A DNA stretch of 64,000 nt from Geomonas oryzisoli (GCF_018986915.1 NZ_CP076723.1:62001-126000), one strand, 5' to 3'. Positions 26,270 through 34,697 are shown, counted from the stretch's first letter. Notes: generated by a model not told the origin, from the letters alone. Translations and numbers: made by a program.

Positions 26270-27277
26270 ATGGAAACAAGGACCAGGTTCAAAGCACTGG
26301 TAGTTGAGAAGGGGGCGGACCAGACCTTCACCAGGAGCATTAAAGAGCGCGACATAGACGAACCAGGGCCGGGGGAACTATCGGTGCGGGTGCGCTATTC
26401 CTCGCTCAACTACAAGGATGCCCTCTCCGCCACCGGCCACCCCGGCGTGACCAGACAGTTCCCGCACACTCCCGGGATCGACGCCGCAGGCGAGGTGGTG
26501 TCATGCAGCGACGGGAGTTTCGCCCCCGGTGACCAGGTCGTGGTTATGGGGCACGACCTCGGTATGGAAACCGACGGCGGCTGGGGGGAGTACATCCGGG
26601 TTCCCGCGAGTTGGGGGGTACCCCTTCCCGCCGGGCTCTCCCTGCGTGACAGCATGATCCTCGGGACCGCCGGATTCACGGCAGGGCTGTCGGTGCTGAA
26701 ACTGGAATGGGCCGGGGTAAGGCCGGAAAGCGGCGACATCCTGGTCACCGGCGCGACCGGCGGCGTGGGGAGCATGGCGGTGAGCATCCTCGCCGCGGCA
26801 GGTTACCGCGTCGTGGCCGCCACGGGCAAGGCGGCCGACGAGAGTTTTCTCCGGGAGCTGGGCGCGGCGGAGGTCATCTCTCGCGAAGAGGTGACCTCGG
26901 GAGGGGAGCGAGCCCTGATGAAGGAGCGCTGGGCGGGCGCCGTCGACGTGGTCGGAGGGGAGACCCTGGCAGCGGTGCTGAAGTCGACCCGCTACGGCGG
27001 TACCGTCACCTGCTGCGGTCTGGTCGGCTCCGCGGAGCTCCCGGTCAACGTCCATCCTTTCATCCTGCGTGCCGTCACCCTGATCGGGGTCGACTCCTCG
27101 CGCTGCCCGCGCGATACCCGGTTTCAGGTTTGGCAGCGCCTGGCCGGCCCATGGCGGCCGCGCCTCTTGGAGCAGATGGTGACCGAGGTGCCGCTGGAGG
27201 GGCTGGAGGAGAAGGTCGGGCAGATCCTGCAGGGAAAGGTCACGGGGAGGGTCCTGGTAAAATTGTGTCCCGCTTGA
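26270..27277 (+). CDS. AcuI/YhdH-type medium-chain oxidoreductase (acrylyl-CoA reductase-like)
   Basis: 335 residues. NADPH-dependent zinc-free MDR protein of the YhdH/AcuI family: RYSSLNYKDALSATG near residue 42, PGIDAAGEV near 67, the Rossmann motif VTGATGGVGSMAVSILAAAG near 155 and VVGGETLAAVLKSTRYGGTV near 225. Known AcuI members reduce acryloyl-CoA to propionyl-CoA and detoxify acrylate; the substrate here is not proven. ATG 26270 has GGAG six bases upstream. A bidirectional terminator follows. Confidence 0.87.
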   Translation: METRTRFKALVVEKGADQTFTRSIKERDIDEPGPGELSVRVRYSSLNYKDALSATGHPGVTRQFPHTPGIDAAGEVVSCSDGSFAPGDQVVVMGHDLGMETDGGWGEYIRVPASWGVPLPAGLSLRDSMILGTAGFTAGLSVLKLEWAGVRPESGDILVTGATGGVGSMAVSILAAAGYRVVAATGKAADESFLRELGAAEVISREEVTSGGERALMKERWAGAVDVVGGETLAAVLKSTRYGGTVTCCGLVGSAELPVNVHPFILRAVTLIGVDSSRCPRDTRFQVWQRLAGPWRPRLLEQMVTEVPLEGLEEKVGQILQGKVTGRVLVKLCPA

Positions 27278-27294
27278 AGTAGCGCTACAGCAGT

Positions 27295-27340
27295 GGAGCG
27301 TTCCGCTACAGGGACAGGCACCTGCGGAGCCAGTCCCTTC
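27295..27340. repeat. Family B element (partial)
   Basis: AGGGACAGGCACCTGCGGAG and CCAGTCCC, with the family tail GGAGCGTTCCGCTAC just before it, so it is in reverse orientation relative to 2000-2060. Confidence 0.65.
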
Positions 27341-27346
27341 CGGCAT

Positions 27347-27380
27347 AAAAAAAGGCCAGTCCGTGACGGACTGGCCTTTT
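27347..27380. terminator. Bidirectional intrinsic terminator
   Basis: AAAAAAAGGCCAGTCC - GTGAC - GGACTGGCCTTTT is a perfect stem with A- and T-runs on both sides, between the convergent oxidoreductase (+) and hsp20 (-). Confidence 0.92.
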
Positions 27381-27412
27381 GACTTTGCAGGCGGCTTAGG
27401 AGTGTAACATCG

Positions 27413-27811
27413 TCAGCTCACCTGCACCTCGATGCGACGCGGCTTGGCGATCTCGGCCTTGGGGATGCGCAGGGTGAGTATGCCGTTGGCGAAATCGGCC
27501 TTGGCCTTGCCGTGGTCGAGGCTTTCCGGGATGGTGAACTGCCGGAAGTAGCTCCCTAGTTCGAATTCCCGGTAGACCGCGTTGCCGGGCACGGAGTGGG
27601 CCGCGGGCGCGCTGATGGTGAGAACTCCCTTTTCCACGTTGACGTCGATGCCTTCCTTGGTTGCGCCCGGGAGGTCGGCTGTCACGAACAGGCCTTCCTC
27701 TGTTTCGATGATGTTCACTGCCGGGCGTATGAATCTCTCGTTCGACCTCGTTTCTTCACGGGCCTGGACGTTCATTTCGTCATTTCTTTCGGTCAAGCTG
27801 TTGGGTGCCAT
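27413..27811 (-). CDS. Hsp20/alpha-crystallin small heat shock protein (second of pair)
   Basis: 132 residues. The alpha-crystallin domain covers residues about 28-130 (PAVNIIETEEGLFVTADLPG, VLTISA, REFELGSYFRQFTIPESLD, FANGILTLRIPKAE). It binds unfolding proteins without ATP. It lies 31 bp downstream of a second Hsp20 gene and is probably co-transcribed. ATG 27811 follows AAAGGAGGTCGTCGAT. Sequence identity between the pair is modest, so they likely form distinct oligomers or hetero-oligomers. Confidence 0.94.
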   Translation of the reverse strand: MAPNSLTERNDEMNVQAREETRSNERFIRPAVNIIETEEGLFVTADLPGATKEGIDVNVEKGVLTISAPAAHSVPGNAVYREFELGSYFRQFTIPESLDHGKAKADFANGILTLRIPKAEIAKPRRIEVQVS

Positions 27812-27842
27812 ATCGACGACCTCCTTTCTTCAATGTTCTCGC

Positions 27843-28289
27843 TTATGAAAGCTTGATCTCGATCTTCTTGGGCTTGGCGTGCTCAGCCTTTGCCATGGTT
27901 ATGGTCATGATGCCGTCCTTGCACTGGGCGGTGATCCTGTTGGCGTCGATGTCGACCGGAAGCTCCAGTGTGCGGCTGAACTTACCGGAGCCGAGCTCGG
28001 TGCGGTGCACGATCCCCTTCATGTCGGCGAAGGGCTTGCGCTCGCCGCTGATGGTGAGGGTGTTCCTGAGCACGGAGAGTTCAACATCCTTAGGATCGAC
28101 CCCCGGCACAAGGGCTTCGACGTAAACGTTGCCCTCATCCTCGCTGAAGTTGACCATCGGGAATCGGCGGGTGGTCACCGGCGAGAGGAAGGTCGGCCCA
28201 AAGGGGCGGTTCATCCCGGCGCCGCGGAAAGCTTCGTCGATCTCTCTTCTTAAATTGTCCAGTTCTCTGAAAACGTCCCAACTTGCCAT
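27843..28289 (-). CDS. Hsp20/alpha-crystallin small heat shock protein (first of pair)
   Basis: 148 residues. The N-terminal arm WDVFRELDNLRREIDEAF is typical of bacterial class A sHSPs. The crystallin domain spans about 45-148, with YVEALVPGVDPKDVELSV, TLTISGERK and the GIMTITMAKAE strand near the end. ATG 28289 follows AAAGGAGGACAATCGAC. A TTGACA/TATCTT promoter lies about 40-70 bp upstream. I see no CIRCE element; heat regulation is not evident from the DNA. Confidence 0.95.
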   Translation of the reverse strand: MASWDVFRELDNLRREIDEAFRGAGMNRPFGPTFLSPVTTRRFPMVNFSEDEGNVYVEALVPGVDPKDVELSVLRNTLTISGERKPFADMKGIVHRTELGSGKFSRTLELPVDIDANRITAQCKDGIMTITMAKAEHAKPKKIEIKLS

Positions 28290-28328
28290 GTCGATTGTCC
28301 TCCTTTCGGTGAGTCAATTTCTAAGCGT

Positions 28329-28356
28329 AAGATAATCACGGTTTTGATCGTGTCAA
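28329..28356 (-). promoter_or_regulatory. Promoter for the hsp20 pair
   Basis: Minus strand TTGACA (28356-28351, preceded by CCC) and TATCTT (28334-28329), 16-bp spacer. The -35 context CCTTGACA overlaps sigma32-like sequence, but no clear CCCCAT -10 follows. Confidence 0.5.
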
Positions 28357-28374
28357 GGGGGGCAGAGGAGAGCG

Positions 28375-28490
28375 GAAGGGACAGGCTCCGCTTCGGTGCC
28401 TGTCCCTTTAGCGGAACGCTCGTTTCTGCTTAATCTGCTCACCAAGCCCCAAAGGGGACAGGCACCTGGCGGAGCCAGTCCCCTCCTACG
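28375..28490. repeat. Two family B elements
   Basis: AAGGGACAGGCTCCGCTTCG to GCCTGTCCCTTTAGCGGAAC, then AAGGGGACAGGCACCTGGCG to CCAGTCCCC, in tandem between two minus-strand transcription units. Confidence 0.7.
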
Positions 28491-28887
28491 AGAACCGGCT
28501 CTTCAGGAAGTCCAGTCCCTTGCCGACGAGCCCCCCTTCGGGAACCTTCCCGTCCGGTGTGGCCTGGTCCACCGCGTCGGGAAGGTAGCGGGTCAGTTTG
28601 GTGACGGTTTCGTCGGTGGAGAGTCCGGCCTGGTTCGCCAGCCGCTGGACCCGGTCGCCACCGAGAACCTCGTGCAGCTGGTTGGGGGTGACGGGAAGGT
28701 TGGGGCCGGTGTCGATCCAGGAAGAGATGATATGTCCGAGTCCCTTCTGGTTGAAGGCCTGGATGATCCCTCCCAGTCCGCCGCTGTGGCGGTCGGTCAA
28801 CATCTCTATGATCCCTTGCATGAGACCGGCATCCCCACCGCCGGCCAAGCCGCGCGCCTTGCCGACGACATCGTCAATAATGCCCAT
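28486..28887 (-). CDS. YidB-like (DUF937) protein
   Basis: 133 residues, MGIIDDVVGKARGLAGGGDA then GLGGIIQAFNQKGLGHIISSWI and TPNQLHEVLGGDRVQRLANQAGLS, matching the small Gly-rich YidB/DUF937 family. Function is not known. ATG 28887 has a strong AGGAGG seven bases upstream; the frame continues upstream to 29145 but overlaps the divergent gene. It faces the DprA-like gene across a 193-bp divergent gap. Confidence 0.85.
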   Translation of the reverse strand: MGIIDDVVGKARGLAGGGDAGLMQGIIEMLTDRHSGGLGGIIQAFNQKGLGHIISSWIDTGPNLPVTPNQLHEVLGGDRVQRLANQAGLSTDETVTKLTRYLPDAVDQATPDGKVPEGGLVGKGLDFLKSRFS

Positions 28888-29080
28888 ATGATCCTCCTGT
28901 TCGTTGGTTTGGGTTTGCGGGGCGATTGAGGCTGCACCCCTGTCGACAGGTTCCTGACCGCTTATCCCGGGTGGCTGATACATTGCATTGGTGTATCCTA
29001 ATAAGCGCAGAAGTGTACCACGCGTCTGGTTGGATGGAAGAGGCCGGATATACTTTGCAATCATGCCAAGGGGGTGCCCG

Positions 29081-29530
29081 ATGCATTCGATAGGAAACGC
29101 GGCTTTACTGAAGTTGCGCAAGGTGGCTTTCCTGTGTTCCCGCAAGTTCCCCCATGAGGCGGCGGAGAAGGCCTACGACTGGGCGGAGGCGCAACGCGCC
29201 GCCGGCACCTGCGTCATCTCTGGCTATCACTCGCCGATCGAGAAGGAGGTGCTGTGCAGGCTGCTGCGGGGAAGCCAGCCAATCATCATCGCCCTGGCCC
29301 AGGGGCTGCACCGGCTCGATCCGGAGTGGGAGCGGCACATGACAGCGGGACGCCTCCTGGTGATATCCCGCTATGCCCAGAGTGTGAGCCACCCCTGTGA
29401 GTCCAAATGCTATCAGCGCAACAAAATGATGATCGACCTCGCCGATACCATTGTCATAGCGCATGCATCTCCCGGAGGAAGCCTGGAGCGGCTGTGCTCC
29501 GAGCACGGGGATAAAGTGGTTCTGCTGTAA
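29081..29530 (+). CDS. Short DprA/Smf-like Rossmann protein
   Basis: 149 residues equivalent to part of the DprA Rossmann domain: VAFLCSRKFPHEAA near 15, GTCVISGYHSPIE near 45, IIALAQGLHRLDPEW near 70, GRLLVISRYAQS, and the RNKMMIDLADTIVIAHASPGG block near 115-135. It lacks the SAM and winged-helix domains of full DprA, so a transformation role is not assured; a SLOG-type nucleotide-binding role is equally possible. ATG 29081 is preceded by AAGGGGG. Stand-alone transcription. Confidence 0.75.
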   Translation: MHSIGNAALLKLRKVAFLCSRKFPHEAAEKAYDWAEAQRAAGTCVISGYHSPIEKEVLCRLLRGSQPIIIALAQGLHRLDPEWERHMTAGRLLVISRYAQSVSHPCESKCYQRNKMMIDLADTIVIAHASPGGSLERLCSEHGDKVVLL

Positions 29531-29564
29531 CGGACTGGCTCGGAAAATTCTAAAAATAAAAATA

Positions 29565-29593
29565 TTGACAATCACAACGCCCTCCTCTATAAA
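29565..29593 (+). promoter_or_regulatory. Strong promoter with AT-rich upstream region, before fur
   Basis: TTGACA (29565-29570) and TATAAA (29588-29593) with a 17-bp spacer, preceded by A/T tracts (CTAAAAATAAAAATA) like an UP element. It lies 210 bp before the fur start, so a long leader or small RNA is possible. The leader has a hairpin GTCGTGA-CAT-TCACGAC near 29682. Confidence 0.65.
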
Positions 29594-29740
29594 CGAAAAC
29601 AACTTTCAAAACCAACCACATCGTTGATCCATCCGGCTGCTTTATTCCCCAGTCAATCAGATGTTTAGGTCGGCAACGGACGCTGTCGTGACATTCACGA
29701 CCCAAGGCGTTTCTGTCAACGGATTGTCCGGTCGATGCTT

Positions 29741-29755
29741 TGAAAGTGAATGTCA
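29741..29755 (+). promoter_or_regulatory. Fur-box-like palindrome upstream of fur
   Basis: TGAAAGTGAATGTCA fits the 7-1-7 Fur consensus (TGAnAATnATTnTCA) with few mismatches and is about 50 bp before the fur start, suggesting autoregulation. Confidence 0.45.
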
Positions 29756-29803
29756 TTGTATTGAAGTGTCGGGAGGGCTCCCTCCGGTACCACCGAGGCG
29801 TAT

Positions 29804-30253
29804 GTGAACCAATCGAAGCAGAAGGTGAAAGAGCAGTTTCACCGTTTTCTCTCCAAGAAACGGCTCAAGGCCACCCTGCAACGCAGCCTAATCCTGGATG
29901 CGTTTCTCGACCTTGACCGCTCCACCCATATCGATGAGCTGTATCTGGTCCTGCGTGGCAGGCACCACCACATCGGGCACGCGACCGTGTATCGCGCCTT
30001 GCGGCTGTTCATCGCCGCAGGCATAGCCCGCGAAATATACCTGGGAGACGGGTTGACCCGCTACCAGGTCGACGGACAGGGGCAGCGCCGCGATTACCTG
30101 GTCTGCAATGACTGCGGCACCGTCACCGAGTTCGACAACAGCTCCACCGAACGGCACCAGGACGAGGCGGCCCGCACCATGGGCTTCACGGTCCAATCAC
30201 TTAAGATCGAATTGCGCGGGCTCTGCAGCCGCTGCCTGACGCAGCAAAGCTGA
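29804..30253 (+). CDS. Fur-family transcriptional regulator (variant metal site)
   Basis: 149 residues. The winged helix with HATVYRALRLFIAAGIARE (near 62-85) and the dimerisation domain are Fur-like, and both structural CxxC pairs are present (VCNDCG near 103, LCSRC near 143). However, the usual HHxH stretch just before the first CxxC is QRRDY here, and the HxLxIYG histidine before the second CxxC is SLKIELRG. The regulatory metal site therefore looks altered. GTG start at 29804. It precedes the porin/feo operon, which it may control. Confidence 0.85.
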   Translation: MNQSKQKVKEQFHRFLSKKRLKATLQRSLILDAFLDLDRSTHIDELYLVLRGRHHHIGHATVYRALRLFIAAGIAREIYLGDGLTRYQVDGQGQRRDYLVCNDCGTVTEFDNSSTERHQDEAARTMGFTVQSLKIELRGLCSRCLTQQS

Positions 30254-30359
30254 CAGTCTCAGGCACGGGATTTCTGCAACTGACATATGACGCTGCGGCA
30301 CTGAGTTACTCACGGCTACGCGGCGACTCAAGGGAGTATTGTTTTTTTTCTCCAATGAA

Positions 30360-30374
30360 TGAAATTGGTTTTCA
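30360..30374 (+). promoter_or_regulatory. Possible Fur-type operator upstream of the porin
   Basis: TGAAATTGGTTTTCA has inverted arms TGAAA/TTTCA and matches 10 of 14 positions of the Fur 7-1-7 consensus. A second inverted pair CCAAT...ATTGG overlaps it. It is about 120 bp before the porin start. Confidence 0.4.
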
Positions 30375-30495
30375 GTTTTGAATGACTGTTCCGATAAAGG
30401 TCAAATAGTGAAAACAGTTTCGTAGATACGAGAGTTTGTTCAGATCTTGCTGTCAAAACCGTCGAAGTCTCAGCAAAGAAATGAGGAGGGATTCT

Positions 30496-31929
30496 ATGTT
30501 CAAAATGAAGAAGATTACCGTGACCGGGATGTTCCTGTTGGGGCACCTTTTTATGACTTCCGGGGCGGCCTTCGCCCTGCATCCCGACCTGGTGGTGCCG
30601 GAGAAGGTGGAATGCAAAGTGAAGGCCTGCCAGGAGATCATGCGCCTGGGCAACAAGTACCAGGTGGAGGGGCTCTTCTCCAAGGAGTTCCAGGAGGGAA
30701 AGGCGCAGTGCTCCCGCATCGACGTGGCCCTGGCGGTACATCTTCTGACCGAGAAGATGGCCGAGAAGGTGGTCAAGGAGGGGAGCCAGGCGGTGGACAA
30801 GGAGGACCTTGTCCTGCTGAGCGACCTCAAGGAGGAACTGCGCGCCGAGATGCTGCTGGTCGGCACCAGGACCTTCCAGTCCCGCCACGAGGACCTGGGT
30901 ACCAGGTTCACCGCCCTCACCAAGAACATAGCCCTCTCCGGCGGGATGGTCGGGGTGCTGCAGGGCTCCATCGGCAACAAGCCCAAGGACTCCACCGACG
31001 CGGTGGGGCGCGCCGACCTCGTCTTCAACTTCAAGGTCGGCGAGAACACCATCGCTGTCATCGACGTGGAAGCGACCGGCGGCGACGGCAGCGACTCCAG
31101 GGTGGCATCCTTCTCCGGGCTGAACGGTGTCGCCGGCTCCACCGGGGACCGGGTCCGCTTCCGGGAGGCCTGGATCGAGCACTCAGCGCTCAACGACCAC
31201 CTGGTACTGACCGCCGGCAAGGTCGATCTCTCGAACTATTTCGACTCCAACGCGGTTGCCAACGACGAGAACAGCCAGTTCCTCTCCTCCGCCTTCGTCC
31301 ACTCCGCGGTCCTTCCCTTCCCGGCCAACGGGCCGGGCGCGAGGATCCAGGCGAAACTCGCCGAGCCGCTTATCTTCGGCATCGGCTACGGCAGCGGCGA
31401 CGCCGGCAGCGCGGACAACTCGGACAGCGCGGACATCTTTGACCACGGCTTCGGCATCGCGGAGCTGGCTTACAAGCACAAGGCAGGCGAACTCGAGGGG
31501 AACTACCGGATCTACGGCGCCCTGGACGGGGCGCGGCAGGACGGGACCAACAAGCTGGTGCGGAAAAACGCCTACAACGTGGGCGTCAGCCTGGACCAGC
31601 AGGTAACCGACAAGCTGACCCTCTTCGCACGCTACGGCCAGCGCGACAAGGACGTCTACGCCGTCAAGGGGGCATGGAGCGCCGGCGGCCACTACCAGGG
31701 ACTGATTCCCGGGCGCAAGGATGACATCCTGGGCTTCGCCTACGGCCAGGTAAGGGCGGCCGGCACGGTGGCCGATGCCCAGGAGAGACTCACCGAGGTC
31801 TACTACAAGTACAAGGTGAGCGACCAGATCGAGATCTCGCCGGTGGTGCAGTACCTGGTGAACCCGGCCGGCCTCAGCAGCAGCGACAACGTGGTGGCCC
31901 TGGCCCTGCGTACCAAGATCAGCTTCTAG
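30496..31929 (+). CDS. Outer-membrane porin, OprB/iron-uptake type
   Basis: 477 residues. Signal peptide MKKITVTGMFLLGHLFMTSG... ending AAFA. The mature N-terminus has a helical/SLH-like stretch with two Cys (VECKVKACQEIMRLG) and a coiled coil (EDLVLLSDLKEELRAEML). A long beta-strand-rich region follows, ending VVALALRTKISF with a terminal Phe. This is the layout of OprB-like porins with an N-terminal periplasmic anchor. Placed between Fur and feoAAB it probably lets Fe(II) through the outer membrane; this is inferred from context. ATG 30496 follows GAGGAGGG. Confidence 0.85.
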   Translation: MFKMKKITVTGMFLLGHLFMTSGAAFALHPDLVVPEKVECKVKACQEIMRLGNKYQVEGLFSKEFQEGKAQCSRIDVALAVHLLTEKMAEKVVKEGSQAVDKEDLVLLSDLKEELRAEMLLVGTRTFQSRHEDLGTRFTALTKNIALSGGMVGVLQGSIGNKPKDSTDAVGRADLVFNFKVGENTIAVIDVEATGGDGSDSRVASFSGLNGVAGSTGDRVRFREAWIEHSALNDHLVLTAGKVDLSNYFDSNAVANDENSQFLSSAFVHSAVLPFPANGPGARIQAKLAEPLIFGIGYGSGDAGSADNSDSADIFDHGFGIAELAYKHKAGELEGNYRIYGALDGARQDGTNKLVRKNAYNVGVSLDQQVTDKLTLFARYGQRDKDVYAVKGAWSAGGHYQGLIPGRKDDILGFAYGQVRAAGTVADAQERLTEVYYKYKVSDQIEISPVVQYLVNPAGLSSSDNVVALALRTKISF

Positions 31930-31998
31930 AGAAGGGTAGGGGACGGCGCCCGAAGGCAGCGCCCCACACCGCACAAAGAAAAACGAAAAGGAGCGCCC

Positions 31999-32253
31999 AT
32001 GATACCTCTGGGACTTTTAAGCGCGGGAGAAAGCGGCGAGATCGTCGAGCTCGCATTCGGCGCGGCGGCAGGCAGCGCCGCCGTGAAGGCGGAGCAGGAC
32101 AAGACCATGGTCCGGGTGGAGGAGATGGGGCTTCGCATCGGCAAGAACGTTGAGATGCTGACCAACGGCGGCAGCACCATCCTGCTCAGGGTGGACGAGG
32201 CGAGGATCGCCCTGGCCCGCCGCATGGCGATGAAAATTATGGTGAGGAGATAG
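31999..32253 (+). CDS. feoA: FeoA-domain protein (first copy)
   Basis: 84 residues with an SH3-like FeoA domain: IPLGLLSAGESGEIVEL, VRVEEMGLRIGKNVEML, and a terminal LLRVDEARIALARRMAMKIMV resembling the family end. It assists FeoB, probably by binding its G-domain. It is followed after 4 bp by a second, divergent FeoA. ATG 31999 follows AAAAGGAGCGCCC. Confidence 0.93.
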   Translation: MIPLGLLSAGESGEIVELAFGAAAGSAAVKAEQDKTMVRVEEMGLRIGKNVEMLTNGGSTILLRVDEARIALARRMAMKIMVRR

Positions 32254-32257
32254 CGAG

Positions 32258-32485
32258 ATGAATCTGGCAAAGCTGAAACCGGGGCAGAAGGGAACCATCA
32301 CGTCGATCGGCTCGATCGGCCCCCTGAAGAGGCGGCTCATGGACATGGGTGTGTTGGTGGGAGAGCAGGTGAAGGTACTCAAGGTGGCGCCGTTGGGCGA
32401 TCCCATCGAGGTGAGCATCAAGAGCTACAACCTTTCCCTCAGGAAGAAGGAAGCCGAAGGCATCGCGGTGGAGGTGGCGGGATGA
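32258..32485 (+). CDS. feoA: FeoA-domain protein (second copy)
   Basis: 75 residues: LAKLKPGQKGTITSIGS, LKRRLMDMGVLVGEQVKVLKVAPLGDPIEVSIKSYNLSLRKKEAEGIAVE, a complete FeoA domain. Its stop overlaps the feoB ATG by four bases (ATGA at 32482-32485), so translation is coupled. It differs strongly from the upstream FeoA, so they may be specialised. Confidence 0.95.
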   Translation: MNLAKLKPGQKGTITSIGSIGPLKRRLMDMGVLVGEQVKVLKVAPLGDPIEVSIKSYNLSLRKKEAEGIAVEVAG

Positions 32486-34695
32486 GCACGCAGCTGAAGC
32501 ACAAGGACGAGGAATTCGAGGCCGAAGTCTCCGGGCGCTCGGCCGAGGCGCGCGTCATCACGGTCGCGGTCGCGGGCAACCCCAACTCCGGCAAGTCGAC
32601 CCTCATCAACGCCATCGCCGGCACCAGGCTCCATGTCGGCAACTGGGCCGGCGTCACCGTGGAGAAAAAGGAGGCCCTCTTCGAGTTCGTCGGCAGGAAA
32701 ATCCGGCTGGTCGACCTCCCCGGCACCTACTCGCTTTCCCCCTATTCGCAGGAGGAGATCGTGGCGCGCGACTACCTGGTCCACGAGCGCCCCGACCTGA
32801 TCGTAAACGTGGTGGACGCCACCAACCTGGAGCGCAACCTCTACCTCACCGTGCAGATCATGGAACTGGGCATCCCCGTGGTCATGGCCCTCAACATCTA
32901 CGACGAGGCCCAGGAAAAGGGATACCGGATCGACGAGAAGGTGATGGAGAAGATGCTGGGGATCGCGGTGGTACCGACCTCGGCCACCAAGAGGACCGGC
33001 CTGGACGAGCTGCTCGCGACCGTGCTGCGGGTGGCGGACGCCCGGAACCAGCGGGCGCCGAAAAAGCTCAATTACGGCGAGGACATCGAGGTGGCCTCGG
33101 AGCACCTGGCCAAGGCCTTCCATACCAGCTACCCCGCGCTTTGGGAGCGCTACCCGAAACGCTGGCTGCTTTTGAAGCTCATGGAGCAGGACAGCCACGT
33201 GATGGAGGAGCTGAACCTGGACGACCTCGGCTTCCTGGACCAGGCGCTGCACCACCTGCGGAAGGCGCACGGCGAGGACATCGAGTCCATCATGGCCGAC
33301 GCCCGCTACTCGCTCGCCTCCGGCCTCACCCGGGAGGTGCTGCACAAACCCGAGCTGCGCCAGACCGAGCTGACCGAGAAGATCGACAAGATCGTGCTGA
33401 ACCGTTTCCTGGGAATTCCGATCTTCATGGCGGCGATGTGGCTTCTGTTCAAGCTGACCTTCGACCTTTCCGCCCCCTTCGGCAAGTGGATCGGCGCCAT
33501 GACCGACGGCCCCTTCAAGCGCTGGGCCTCGGCGGTGCTGACCCCGCTTGGGGCACCGGACTGGACCGTGTCGCTGGTGAACGACGGGGTGATTGCGGGG
33601 GTGGGATCGGTGCTCGTCTTCGTGCCGGTCATCTTCGCCATGATGTTCTTCATCACCTTCCTCGAGGGAAGCGGCTACATGGCCCGCGCCGCCTTCGTCA
33701 TGGACCGCACCATGCACTCCATCGGCCTGCACGGCAAGTCGTTCATCCCGATGCTGCTCGGTTTCGGCTGCAACGTCCCGGGCATCTACGCGACCCGGAC
33801 CCTGGAGAACCCCAAGGACAAGGTGTTGACCGCGCTGCTGGTGCCGCTCATGTCCTGCGGCGCGCGCCTGCCGGTGTACGTGCTCTTCGTCGGCATCTTC
33901 TTTCCCAAGAACTCCAGCACCGTGATCTGGTCGCTGTACATCATGGGAATCCTGCTCGCGGTGGGCATGGGGCTCGTCTTCAAGAGGACGCTCTTCCGCG
34001 GCGAGGCGCCGATGTTCATCATGGAGCTCCCCCCCTACCGCATGCCGAGCCTGCACAGCCTCTGCGTGCACACCTGGGAGAAGGGAAAGCACTTCCTGTT
34101 CAAGGCGGGTACCTACATCTTCGCCGTTTCCGTCCTGGTCTGGTTCCTGCTGAACCTCCCCTGGGGGGTCGAGCACAAGCGCGACTCCTACCTTGGCCAG
34201 GCGGGCGCTGCCATTGCCCCCATCTTCCAGCCGGTCGGCTTCGGCAACTGGGAGGCGGCCTCCTCGCTGATCACGGGCGTCATCGCCAAGGAGATCGTCG
34301 TGGGGACCATGGGCGAGATCTATGCCCCCAAGAAGGACGAGAAGAAGGAGGTCCCGACCCTGCAGGAAGACCTGAAGGAGGTGGCGACCTCCTTCGGAGA
34401 GGCCTGCGTCCAGGCGGTGAAGACCCTGCTCTATCTCCCCCAGGCGGAGGAGAAGGAGGAGGACCGGGGCGGCCTGAATGTGGCCATCCAGGGGGCGTTC
34501 ACTCCGCTTACCGCTTACGCCTTCATGGCCTTCGTACTGCTCTACATGCCGTGCGTGGTCGCCATTGCGGCCATGCGGCAGGAGTTCGGCACCTGGAAAT
34601 GGGCCGGCGTGGGGCTCATCTATCAGACGGCGCTGGCGTGGACTGCTGCGCTGATCATCTACCAGGGGGGACGTCTCCTGGGTCTGGGAGGTTGA
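32482..34695 (+). CDS. feoB: Ferrous iron transporter FeoB
   Basis: 737 residues. Inner-membrane Fe(II) uptake protein. The N-terminal G protein has G1 GNPNSGKSTLINAI near 34, G3 DLPGTYSL near 79 and the G4-like NIYD near 137. The GDI region follows. The C-terminal membrane part has two Gate segments (FLEGSGYMARAAFVMDR; MPMLLGFGCNVPGIYATR-like near 430; and the second half near 600 onward). It starts inside the end of feoA. A Cys-rich mini-protein follows directly. Confidence 0.97.
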   Translation: MSTQLKHKDEEFEAEVSGRSAEARVITVAVAGNPNSGKSTLINAIAGTRLHVGNWAGVTVEKKEALFEFVGRKIRLVDLPGTYSLSPYSQEEIVARDYLVHERPDLIVNVVDATNLERNLYLTVQIMELGIPVVMALNIYDEAQEKGYRIDEKVMEKMLGIAVVPTSATKRTGLDELLATVLRVADARNQRAPKKLNYGEDIEVASEHLAKAFHTSYPALWERYPKRWLLLKLMEQDSHVMEELNLDDLGFLDQALHHLRKAHGEDIESIMADARYSLASGLTREVLHKPELRQTELTEKIDKIVLNRFLGIPIFMAAMWLLFKLTFDLSAPFGKWIGAMTDGPFKRWASAVLTPLGAPDWTVSLVNDGVIAGVGSVLVFVPVIFAMMFFITFLEGSGYMARAAFVMDRTMHSIGLHGKSFIPMLLGFGCNVPGIYATRTLENPKDKVLTALLVPLMSCGARLPVYVLFVGIFFPKNSSTVIWSLYIMGILLAVGMGLVFKRTLFRGEAPMFIMELPPYRMPSLHSLCVHTWEKGKHFLFKAGTYIFAVSVLVWFLLNLPWGVEHKRDSYLGQAGAAIAPIFQPVGFGNWEAASSLITGVIAKEIVVGTMGEIYAPKKDEKKEVPTLQEDLKEVATSFGEACVQAVKTLLYLPQAEEKEEDRGGLNVAIQGAFTPLTAYAFMAFVLLYMPCVVAIAAMRQEFGTWKWAGVGLIYQTALAWTAALIIYQGGRLLGLGG

Positions 34696-34697
34696 AA

